This document shows, in pieces, positions 8,894 through 17,600 of a stretch of DNA of 59,446 nucleotides. A program made the position numbers and the translations under genes. The DNA is taken from positions 1 through 59,446 of the forward strand of contig CAYPEK010000016.1 of the NCBI GenBank assembly GCA_964409645.1, written 5' to 3'. How positions within the stretch are numbered: position 1 is the first letter of the stretch; the number at the start of each line of letters is the position of its first letter. The DNA is from CAYPEK01 sp964409645 (lineage in GTDB: Bacteria > UBP15 > UBA6099). The notes beneath the pieces were generated by a model, which was given only the letters and a program-made list of their open reading frames with translations, ran no database searches and was not told where the DNA came from.

Positions 8894-8911
8894 GGAATTT
8901 TTTAAAATTCC
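8894..8911. other. Perfect 8-bp inverted repeat between fliA and the fapA-like gene
   Basis: GGAATTTT (8894-8901) and AAAATTCC (8904-8911) are separated by TT. There is no U-tract immediately after, so it is a poor terminator. It lies upstream of AT-rich sequence holding a TATAAT (8955-8960) and could be an operator or a weak hairpin. Confidence 0.45.
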
Positions 8912-8998
8912 GGTAATAAAAATATATATACTATGGTAAAATACACACGGTAAATATAATTAGCAGATAAAACGCCGTGAGGAAACAGGCGGGGAAAA

Positions 8999-10606
8999 TT
9001 GAGCGATAATCCAGTCACATTGCAATTTAGTCCGGATGGCCGGGAAGTGTTGGCGTCCGTGGACAAATCAAAGTCGGGCGGAATACCTGTAGTATCAGAA
9101 CATTTTCTGATGGCGCTCGAAGAGATAGGCGCGGCGGATTTTGATATAGACTACGGGGCGATTGATCGTCTCATTCAGACACAAGGAGCGGGCGGGAAAT
9201 TTTTCCCGGTCGCGAGAAAGATAGACGGACGTCTTGAAATATCTGTTTCCGGCGACAAAATGAGCGCCACGATAATGATTACGCCGCCGAAGGGCGGGAA
9301 GAGTCCGGATGTGGACGACATCATGGCGGCGCTTGCGCGTAACGGGATCAAGTTCGGCATAAAGGAAGACCTCCTGCAGAACATAGTCGCGCAGGGCTGG
9401 TACAACGAAAAGGTAATTATAGCCGAAGGCCGCCCGCCGATGGACGGAACGGACGGGAAGATCGAGTTCTTGTTCGATGTTTCCGCGTCGAAGCCGAAAC
9501 CGACGATCAGCGACGACGGTACGGTTGATTTCTACGAACTGAACGTAGTGCAGAGCATTCGTATCGGCGAGCCTCTTGCAGAGAAGACGCCGCCGCAGCC
9601 GGGCGAGATCGGAATGAACGTGCTCGGCGAAGAGATCGCGGCGAAGGCCGGCAAGGATATCCCGTTTCCGATCGGCAAAAACGTAACGTTCTCGCAAGAG
9701 AACCCGAATATGATAATAGCGCAGGTCGCGGGGCAGCCGCGCCTGATTCAGGGAAAGATACATGTATTCCCGGTGTTCGAGGTGAGCGGCGACGTTGATT
9801 TCAATACCGGTAACATCACGTTCGTCGGCGATGTAATTATCAAGGGCGGCGTGCTCGAAGGGTTCGTGGTGAAGGCGGACGCGAACGTGACGGTGTTCGG
9901 GCCTGTGTCCGGCTGCGTGATCGAGGCGGGCGGAAGCGTTACGCTGAAAAAAGGAATGCACGGGCAGGATAAAGGCGTAATCGTGGCGGGCGAGGACGTG
10001 ATAGCGAAGTTTCTCGAACACTGCACGATCAAGGCCGGCGGAAACGTCAGAGCGACCGACGGTATAATCGCGTGCAACGTGAACTCGAAGAAGAGCGTGT
10101 ACGTTGAAGGAAAGAAAGCCATAATCATCGGGGGGCGCGTGAGCGCCGGAGAAGAAGTCAAGGCGAGGACGATCGGCAACTACATGGCGACCCCGACGGA
10201 GATAGAAGCAGGCGGGAGCCCGAAGGTGCGCGACGAGTTGAGGCAGATCGAAGAGCAGAAAAAGGCGATCAAGCTCAACCTCGACCGCACGGAAAAAGGC
10301 GTCAAGTCGCTGAAGATGCTTCAGGAGAAGCAGGGCGCTTTGCCTCCGGCGAAGCGGGACCTGCTGCTGCAACTCACGCGCGCGCAGTTCAACCTGATGG
10401 GGCAGTTGAAGAAACTCGAAGCCCGCGAGGAGGAACTTGAGGAAATCCTCGCGTCCTCATTCAAGGGCAAAGTCGTGGTTTCGGAAGCAATATATCCGGG
10501 CGTGAAGCTGATCATCAAACAGGCTGTGTTGCACATCAGGGATCAGATAAACGCCACAGTGTTTTACGAGCAGGACGGCGAAATCCAGATCGGAGTTTAC
10601 GGCTGA
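8999..10606 (+). CDS. FapA-family (DUF342) polymer-forming protein
   Basis: The 535-residue product belongs to the FapA/DUF342 family. This has an amino domain, a right-handed parallel beta-helix and a carboxy coiled coil, and is often encoded within flagellar operons. The beta-helix is visible at about residues 255-405 as repeated Gly/Val-rich turns (GGVLEGFVVKADANVTVFG, IEAGGSVTLKKG, IKAGGNVRATDG). The coiled coil (about 405-485) is rich in Glu, Lys, Leu and Gln. The start is TTG at 8999, chosen because GGCGGGG precedes it and no better ATG is in frame. Its exact role is not established; surface or localisation scaffolding has been proposed for relatives. Confidence 0.85.
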   Translation: MSDNPVTLQFSPDGREVLASVDKSKSGGIPVVSEHFLMALEEIGAADFDIDYGAIDRLIQTQGAGGKFFPVARKIDGRLEISVSGDKMSATIMITPPKGGKSPDVDDIMAALARNGIKFGIKEDLLQNIVAQGWYNEKVIIAEGRPPMDGTDGKIEFLFDVSASKPKPTISDDGTVDFYELNVVQSIRIGEPLAEKTPPQPGEIGMNVLGEEIAAKAGKDIPFPIGKNVTFSQENPNMIIAQVAGQPRLIQGKIHVFPVFEVSGDVDFNTGNITFVGDVIIKGGVLEGFVVKADANVTVFGPVSGCVIEAGGSVTLKKGMHGQDKGVIVAGEDVIAKFLEHCTIKAGGNVRATDGIIACNVNSKKSVYVEGKKAIIIGGRVSAGEEVKARTIGNYMATPTEIEAGGSPKVRDELRQIEEQKKAIKLNLDRTEKGVKSLKMLQEKQGALPPAKRDLLLQLTRAQFNLMGQLKKLEAREEELEEILASSFKGKVVVSEAIYPGVKLIIKQAVLHIRDQINATVFYEQDGEIQIGVYG

Positions 10607-10649
10607 GAGACGCCGCCCGCCCGCCGGACAGGAAAGTGAGTGGTGCGTC

Positions 10650-11003
10650 ATGTCGATACGATCGATAGACATGATGATCATGTACTCGAAATCGGCGGAT
10701 GTCGAGAAAGCCCAGACGGGCGAACAGCAGCAGAACCGCGTTATGCAGCAAAGCATTGCTGCCGAAGAAGTACATGACAAAGACATAAAGCACTCGCAGG
10801 TGCAGCGCTCGGAGCAGGAGAGCGAATCCGAAAGGATCCGGGAACAGCCCGAAAGAAAGCGCGGAAGAAGACTTGGCGCTCACGCGCAGGGGCAACAGGG
10901 ACAGGAGCAGGAAGAAGCTTCGGCGGAGGAAGAAAAACAGCCGCAGGAGCAGCCGAAATTCAGGCTTCCGACGCAGACTGGCAAGATAGATATTAGAATT
11001 TAA
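10650..11003 (+). CDS. Small charged protein of the flagellar block
   Basis: This 117-residue, highly polar protein is dominated by Gln, Glu, Lys and Arg after a short hydrophobic start (MSIRSIDMMIMYSKSADVEK). I see no signal peptide and no membrane segment. Similar short Gln/Glu-rich proteins with an SIRSIDM-like opening often follow the sigma-28 and DUF342 genes in flagellar operons of other bacteria; this is recollection, not a search. The stretch from about residue 25 to 100 is probably disordered or coiled coil. It ends with a conserved-looking KIDIRI. A ribosome site (GGAAAGTGAG) lies near 10630, a little far upstream. Confidence 0.7.
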   Translation: MSIRSIDMMIMYSKSADVEKAQTGEQQQNRVMQQSIAAEEVHDKDIKHSQVQRSEQESESERIREQPERKRGRRLGAHAQGQQGQEQEEASAEEEKQPQEQPKFRLPTQTGKIDIRI

Positions 11004-11071
11004 TCGGACTCACAGTTGACTTGGTTCCGATTGGCGGATATAAAAATGGGGACAAAGCTAGGAGGAAAAAG

Positions 11072-12052
11072 ATGAAACTGAGCAAGGAACTAGAGGCGAA
11101 GCCGATCATCAGCATAGCCGAGGGAGAAGAGATCGGCGAATTCAGGGGTTTCGTCGTGGATCCGGTGGCGAAATCCATTGTAGCCATCCTTGTTGAGGAC
11201 GACGAACGGCCGGACGAGGGCAAAAAAGTCATTTCGTTTTCACTGATACACAGCATCGGTCAGGCAGCGATTACGACGGAGAACGCATCGTCGGTCGTGG
11301 GTATTTCGAGCATGCCGGAACTCGTCGAACTCGTTAAGAGGAAGATAAAAATAATCAACTCGAAGGTGATCACGCGCGCCGGGCGTTTCATTGGTTATGT
11401 CAAGGAATACAGCATAGACGACAGAACAGGCGAGATAATCGGCCTCGAACTGAAGTCGGATGCGAATATTCCTTCGCCCGACAATAATGTGATACCGTCT
11501 GAGAACATCGTCACGATCGGTAAAGACATTATCATCGTTGACGACGATGTGGAAAACGTGCTGCGCGGAGATCACAGCTTGGCCGGCGTTGGTGTTGTAC
11601 GACCCGCCGCTCCGAAGCCCGCTCCGAAACCCGCATACACACCTCCGCCCGCTCCCGCGCCGCAGCCTGTCGTTCAGGAAGCGTCCGAGCCCGCCCCCGC
11701 TCCCATCGTGGAAGAGAAGAGCGGCATCGATGCGGAATCCGACGTTGACATCGAGGAGCTTCTCGATCTCGATGCAGCGGCCGAAAGCGCTGGAAAAGTT
11801 GAAGAGCCTGCCGGTATTTCGGATATCGACCGCGGCATGGAGGCTGAAGAAGGAAAAGAAAGCCTGAGCGAAATTTTCGAGCGCAGACAGATTAAATACA
11901 TGCTCGGAAAGCGCGTCAGCAAAGATGTGTATTCAGAAGACGGCCGGCTCGTGATCAGTCAGGGCGACACGATTACGGACGACGTTATCAAAGCCGCCAA
12001 GGCATCAGGGAAATTCCTCGAACTCTCGATGAACATAGAGATCGAAGAATGA
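11072..12052 (+). CDS. PRC-barrel domain protein
   Basis: The start is ATG 11072, directly after a strong AGGAGG site (11060-11065); a longer frame from 11021 lacks one. The 326-residue product opens with two PRC-barrel units in tandem (about residues 1-85 and 88-165: KPIISIAEGEEIGEFRGFVV, then SKVITRAGRFIGYVKEYSI). PRC barrels are small beta-barrels found in RimM and in photosynthetic or RNA-related proteins, and often act as binding modules. A long Pro/Ala/Glu-rich linker (about 175-260) and a carboxy domain with MLGKRVSKDVYSEDGRLVI follow. The function is unknown. It is the last gene before a strong terminator, so it probably ends the flagellar transcript. Confidence 0.8.
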   Translation: MKLSKELEAKPIISIAEGEEIGEFRGFVVDPVAKSIVAILVEDDERPDEGKKVISFSLIHSIGQAAITTENASSVVGISSMPELVELVKRKIKIINSKVITRAGRFIGYVKEYSIDDRTGEIIGLELKSDANIPSPDNNVIPSENIVTIGKDIIIVDDDVENVLRGDHSLAGVGVVRPAAPKPAPKPAYTPPPAPAPQPVVQEASEPAPAPIVEEKSGIDAESDVDIEELLDLDAAAESAGKVEEPAGISDIDRGMEAEEGKESLSEIFERRQIKYMLGKRVSKDVYSEDGRLVISQGDTITDDVIKAAKASGKFLELSMNIEIEE

Positions 12053-12080
12053 TAATCGGCAACTGAATGAAGAAATGAAA

Positions 12081-12104
12081 ACGGGCCGTAAGGCCCGTTT
12101 TTTA
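12081..12104 (+). terminator. Rho-independent terminator after the flagellar block
   Basis: The stem ACGGGCC/GGCCCGT (12081-12087 and 12092-12098) with a GTAA loop is followed by a T-run through 12104. It sits between convergent genes and could also slow the opposite transcript. Confidence 0.9.
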
Positions 12105-12128
12105 TTGCCCGTAATATTACACATTCTA

Positions 12129-13634
12129 TTACTTCTTCGCGTGTTTTGTAAGCGGAGCATAGACTACCGTGTAAGTCACTGTGTTGGTATTGCCGAAGCT
12201 GTCCGCTGCTGTGATGGTGAACGTATTGTCTCCGACGACGAGGTCCATCGTGCCGCTGATTACGCCTTGCGAATTAACTTCCATATCAATGCCGTTCAGC
12301 GTTGCTGTCGATCCGGCTTCCACAGTGGCTTTTATCGTGATCGGAGTGGTTCTCGACAGGTAATACTGTACGCCCGTGCCTGAGTCGGTTCTGAGCGGGA
12401 AGGGATCGATTATGGTTATGTTCGGCGCTGAGGTATCCTTCGTGATCGTTCGCTTAATCAGAACTGTATTTCCGTACGGGTCAGCAAGAGCAACGTTTAT
12501 GGAGTTTTTGCCTTCTTTGAGTTTTATATCGACATTGAATGTTCCGGTTGCCGGGAAATAGGTCTGCCCGTTGAGCCCGCAGCAGATCGCGAGGTAAGGC
12601 TCGCCCCAGTCGTCGTCGCCGTTATTCACGGTTGTTCCTCTGAAGGGAACGGAGGCGGCTGATGTCGCGTAAAAATTGGACGGTGTTGTGAGGTCGAGTT
12701 CAAGAAGTGTTGTTTTAACCGAGCTTTCGGTCATGGCGACGAGTGTGCCGCGCCCGCCGTACGAACTGAGCGAGTATGATGATGTCGCGTTGTATATGTA
12801 GTGGTAATCTCCGGCGCTGTATGTCGATTTGTCTTCCATGCCGCCGAGGGTATATGGATTCGCCGGCTCGTCGGCAAAAGTAATGTTGTGGGATTCGAGG
12901 AACGTGATCAGGTCGGAAGTTCCGGGGTTCGGATAGGAACCGTACTCATCGGCGTAGCTTTCTACCGCGTCCCTGATTTTATATGTTTCCGTCAGAGTAT
13001 CTTCTTCGAGAGTATTCACGTCGCTGCAGTCGATGTTGTACTGCTGGTTTTTGTAGAACATCCGCCAGCCGTCGAATGCTATCGTTCCGGTGGCGATTAC
13101 CATCGTTACAGTGTGGACCGTTTCCGGCAGTTTCGAGGCTATCTGATAATATGAGGTATATTCTTTGTTGTAACCTTCGTAAGGCGTGTCCGCCGACATG
13201 TCGAGAGACCCGACCTCGACTCCGTCAATGTAAAATGTTACTTGTCCCGGATTGGCATACATGCTTTTGGGAAGGAACACCACACCGACCTCATTGAACG
13301 GGTTTGTCATCGATGCGGACAGCCCGGCTGTTGTCCCTACCGCCGAAATCCAATTGCTTTTTGCGGTCGCATTGAATAAATACCACGAAGATGGGGTAGG
13401 AAGATAGTAGGTGACATTTCCGAATTCAGCAGTTGTGCGGACTATCTGGTCGATCGAGGGAGGATACCAACCGGGGATGTGCGAGTAATGAGTCGGTTGT
13501 GTTACAGTTGCCGCTCTGCTTGCGCTGCCGCCGCCGCCGCACCCGGATAAAGATGTCAGCAGAATTGAAAATGTGGATACAAAAAATAACCACGTAAGGA
13601 GTGATCGAAAATATTTATACTTATCATTTAACAT
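12129..13634 (-). CDS. Secreted lipoprotein with a pilin-like middle and Ig-like carboxy domain
   Basis: This 501-residue protein has a lipoprotein signal peptide: basic amino end, hydrophobic helix, then the lipobox LSGC near residue 32 and a short GGGG linker, so it should be anchored in a membrane facing outward. Its middle (about residues 205-300: RDAVESYADEYGSYPNPG...NPYTLGG...YHYIY) resembles the globular part of a type II pseudopilin. The last 90 residues look like a bacterial Ig-like domain (NTFTITAADSFGNTNTVTYTV). I do not recognise the whole. Expression is monocistronic as far as the sequence shows. No ribosome site stands out before the ATG at 13634, and the upstream region is very AT-rich. 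Confidence 0.75.
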   Translation of the reverse strand: MLNDKYKYFRSLLTWLFFVSTFSILLTSLSGCGGGGSASRAATVTQPTHYSHIPGWYPPSIDQIVRTTAEFGNVTYYLPTPSSWYLFNATAKSNWISAVGTTAGLSASMTNPFNEVGVVFLPKSMYANPGQVTFYIDGVEVGSLDMSADTPYEGYNKEYTSYYQIASKLPETVHTVTMVIATGTIAFDGWRMFYKNQQYNIDCSDVNTLEEDTLTETYKIRDAVESYADEYGSYPNPGTSDLITFLESHNITFADEPANPYTLGGMEDKSTYSAGDYHYIYNATSSYSLSSYGGRGTLVAMTESSVKTTLLELDLTTPSNFYATSAASVPFRGTTVNNGDDDWGEPYLAICCGLNGQTYFPATGTFNVDIKLKEGKNSINVALADPYGNTVLIKRTITKDTSAPNITIIDPFPLRTDSGTGVQYYLSRTTPITIKATVEAGSTATLNGIDMEVNSQGVISGTMDLVVGDNTFTITAADSFGNTNTVTYTVVYAPLTKHAKK

Positions 13635-13775
13635 TTCATTTAATTATCGGTAAAATTTCTTTTATCTGAAATATATAAATAAAAAAACATCATGGAGAAG
13701 CAAAAAAAACCGAATAAAATACACGAGCAAACAATGGGGTATATTTATGCACTATAAAGAACTTCAGAGGGGCAA

Positions 13776-14594
13776 ATGGGGACATATTTAATAAATGCGA
13801 TAACAATCCAAAGAGCGGAGATCGGCGAAAGTGATGTTCTTGTAACGGCATACAGCCGCGAACGAGGGAAGGTGCGTTTTGTTGTGCGTGGAACCAAAAA
13901 GCCGGCGAGTAGTCTGCGTGGAGCGGTGGAGCCGCTCACGGAGGGCCGCTTTTTTTTGGTTGAGAGAACGGGAACAGATCTGTTGAGCGAATGGGAGCCG
14001 GCCGAGTACAATTTCGAAATGAAAAAAGATATCGGGAAATTGGCGCTGGCCCAATATCTTGGGAGGATGATAATAGAATTTTCCGGAGAAGGGATAAAAG
14101 ATAACAAACTGTATATATTTCTTAAAAATATAATATTTATACTATACAGTAAATATCCAGATGATATAATTAAGCTGGTTATTGAATGGGGATTTCTAAC
14201 TGTTTCCGGGCTTGCGCCGGATTTCGGCGTATGCGTGGTTTGCGGACGGTTCGATAATGCCCAAGGTTATTTATGGGAAATAAATGAAGGCGATTTTTAT
14301 TGTGACGGATGCGCTGCGGGAACGGGTGCGCATTATGTGAAACTGGGAAGAGACGAGGTGGCTTTGGGAAGAAAGATAGAGGCGGCGGCTCGTTTGCTGA
14401 TTGACAACCAATACGAGTCGGCCGGGGATGCGGCGCGCGGAATGTCGCATTTTGCATTTGGCGAAAGCGGCGCGATTCGCGGTTCGGCAACTCTATCAAG
14501 AGGTCTCTCCGGTTTTTGCAGGTATCACCTCAGGGAGGATGTGCCTGAGTGGCGTGTTAAGTTGAATGCAGGGACGCGCGCGGCGGGAAGGTGA
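13776..14594 (+). CDS. recO: DNA repair protein RecO
   Basis: RecO loads RecA onto SSB-coated DNA in the RecFOR pathway. The 272-residue protein has the OB-fold amino domain (residues 1-80, ITIQRAEIGESDVLVTAYSR, then KPASSLRGAVEPLTEG), a helical centre, and a zinc site made by CVVCGRF and CDGC (about residues 149-188), as in other zinc-containing RecO proteins. The carboxy end (SGFCRYHLRED) also matches. CAGAGGGG a few bases before the ATG is a workable ribosome site. There is no obvious link to its neighbours. Confidence 0.93.
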   Translation: MGTYLINAITIQRAEIGESDVLVTAYSRERGKVRFVVRGTKKPASSLRGAVEPLTEGRFFLVERTGTDLLSEWEPAEYNFEMKKDIGKLALAQYLGRMIIEFSGEGIKDNKLYIFLKNIIFILYSKYPDDIIKLVIEWGFLTVSGLAPDFGVCVVCGRFDNAQGYLWEINEGDFYCDGCAAGTGAHYVKLGRDEVALGRKIEAAARLLIDNQYESAGDAARGMSHFAFGESGAIRGSATLSRGLSGFCRYHLREDVPEWRVKLNAGTRAAGR

Positions 14595-14664
14595 AATTCC
14601 GCCGGGCTTTTTTCGAGGATAGGCTGTTCGGTGTAAACAAAACAAAGTTCTTTCGGAGGGTCGT

Positions 14665-17600
14665 ATGTTCGGAACCATTCTGAAGACGAGGATTACTCGG
14701 TGGGTTTGCATAGGACTCATCGCATCCCTCGCATTTTCAGTTTACAACACGGCGTTGCCGTTGCGCGCGTATGCGCAGGACGGGAATGCGAAGCTGAAAG
14801 TCGCAGCGGTCGGCATAGAGAACCTGACTAAGGAGTCTCTGTTCGACGAGAAGCACGGCGCCGACATGCTGATGTCGGAACTGACCGACGTCGAAGGGAT
14901 CGAACTGATTCCCGAAGAGACCGTGGTGGAAGCGCTGAACGATCTCGAGCCGAATCCGAATGTCGCGATCTCGGTCGGCGAGGCAATCGGCGCCGACACG
15001 GTGATGGTTGGTTTTGTGAGCGACATCAAATTTGCCGGGACCGAACAGGCGGAGGCCGAAGTAGGAATCTCGCTTTACAGCGTGGCGGACGGAAATCTGC
15101 TGAGCGAAGCGCTAGTGGTGGGCCGCACAACTAGGCTCGGTTTCACAGGCACAAAAGAAGACCTCGCTCTGCTTGCCGTGAAGGACGGAGTCAGGAACGC
15201 GACAGGGTTTGTTTTCGAGAACATGAATCACTTCGGGGTCGTCACGATGGTGAAGGGAACCGAAGTGTACACGAATATGGCGGAGAGGGACAATATACGC
15301 GTAGGCGCGGAACTCGCCGTGATGAGGGACAATAAGCAGATCGCTTCGGTAGAGGTGAAAGAGGCAAGCATAGCGCATTCTGTCGGGACGATAGTCGATC
15401 AGAAAAAGGGAGTCAGCATAAAGACAGGCGACAAGGTACGGCTTGTATATACGCCTTATGTGAAAGATACGACGAGTGGCGGAGTCGCAAAGGTTCCGAA
15501 GAAGAAAAAGATGAACCCGGTGATGATCGGCTTGCTGGCGGTGGGGCTGGTGGCTCTTGCATCCCGTGGCGGCAACAAAGCCGAAGAGGCGACAAAACCA
15601 TTGGGTTCGCAGACGGTGGCGAGCGCGGACGGGCGTGCGGTTGTCTATTCGTCCACTCCGTTCCAGACAGGCTACGTGCCGGGGGTCCCGGTGAAGGTGA
15701 CGAGTCCTTCTTCATCAGATCTGGGTGCCTGTCTCAATATAAATAACAACATTAAACCGATCATATCGCCGACGACAACGGCTTATGAGTTTTATCTCGC
15801 ATCAAATCCGAAATCGTCGGCATTGCCGGGCGATGGATACACGCTGATATTCGATATGAACGGAATCGATATTTCTGGAATATCGGACAAATCGAATCTG
15901 AAATGCGCGACGTGCAATACGGATTTGGGCACATGGGAAATCCTCGAGTCCACGTATGCGAAATACACGGCGATCGGCAACCATTACGGCGTTTCGTGTC
16001 CGGTCACGCACTTTACACCGTATGTGGTAATTGACGACGAGAGAGTCGATCCGATCCCGAAACCGTCGAATTTCCAAATTCAGTGTGGTGATGGAAAGGT
16101 AACGCTTTCTTGGGCGACGATTACAGACAGTAATAATATTAATTACATTATATATCAATGTTCGGAAACATCATGCCCGACGATAAAAGACACATTGGCT
16201 GCATCGGTAACGACAATTGAATATACGGTTCAAAACGATACGCAGGTGTGTTATGCCGTATCCGGAAAGAGCAGCATGAGCGGTCAAGATGCAGAAAAGA
16301 CAGCTATAGAATGCACGACGCCTTCCAACGATCCGGCAGTGTGCAAAATAAATGCGATAACGCTTGTGAGTCCGTCGGCGGGAATTCAGATTCAGGAAGC
16401 GACACCCGATTTCATATTCATAGGATCGGGAACGGAAGATTACTATATATTAACAGTAAAACTCGTTGAAACCAGCGAAGTTGTCTATACCCAACAAATA
16501 CAGGGAGAGGGCGCAAGTTCGACCACGGGCCGTCAAACATTTACTCAGGCTTACGGCGGAATTGCTCTATCAAACCAGCAGGTTTATCAGTGGCAAGTGG
16601 TTGGTTATACGAACTCCCGCGGGGAAGACCTTACTTCACCGCTCTATACATTCACTTATACCGGCGGTCAGACAGGATCCGACTGTTGCGCGCTTTCAGC
16701 CGCTCCGGAAGTTATTGCGCCGGACAACGGAGTAAGTCTTCAGGTTGCTCAACCGGTCTTTATATGGGCGGAGGATGAATGTGCGAAGTATTACACGCTC
16801 GACGTGAGGAACTCTGACGGGGATCAGATGCTTGCCGGCGGGAAGATTACGAATAATTACAAGCAATATGACGGTCCGACGCTGGTGGACAATGTTTCGT
16901 ATCTCTGGCAGGTGACAGCTTATAACGGCTGCGGCGAAGAATTAACCGGGCAAGCGTCTAATTTTACAAAGGTAAGTTCGACGGAAGTCGCGGACTTGCC
17001 GGTGCCGAAATGGGTGGATGGAAGTCTCGAACCTGTAATAGTGGGAGACCAGATAGTATCGTTGAGGTGGTATGCCGAAACGGACTCGAAGGTAATCGGC
17101 TACAATATTTACAGGAGCAAGGACCCGACAATAACCAAATCGGATTATCTAGACACGGTTTATATCTCGCAATTGGGATCGCCGCTGCCGAGCAGCAAAT
17201 GTCCGTTCCAGTTCTCATCCGCGTCGCCCGGATACTGCGATATAAGCGTTACAAACGGCGAAATATATTACTATAAAATATCATGCATACAAACCGGAGA
17301 CACACCGGGTAATCTTTCGAGCGCGCTGTCCGCTCAGCCGCCGTTGCAGAGGCCGCAGCTTATTGGCCCCGGCGGCAGCGTGGCTATGGATGTAACCGCG
17401 GATACGCCGGATTTCATGTGGTTCCCGATCAACGGCGAGAACATTCAATACATACTTTCTCTCGTGAAGGATTCGACGGTAATATGGCAGCCGACGGGAA
17501 GCGTCACGTCGATAACTTATAGCGGCCCGGCGCTTGAAATAGGACAGACATATACATGGACGGTTAAGGCATTCAACAGCGCCAACAGCATAATGTCCGA

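Noticed and set aside
9095..10372. A 425-residue minus-strand frame within the fapA-like gene
   Set aside because: It is an antisense shadow with biased composition. The forward frame has recognisable beta-helix repeats.
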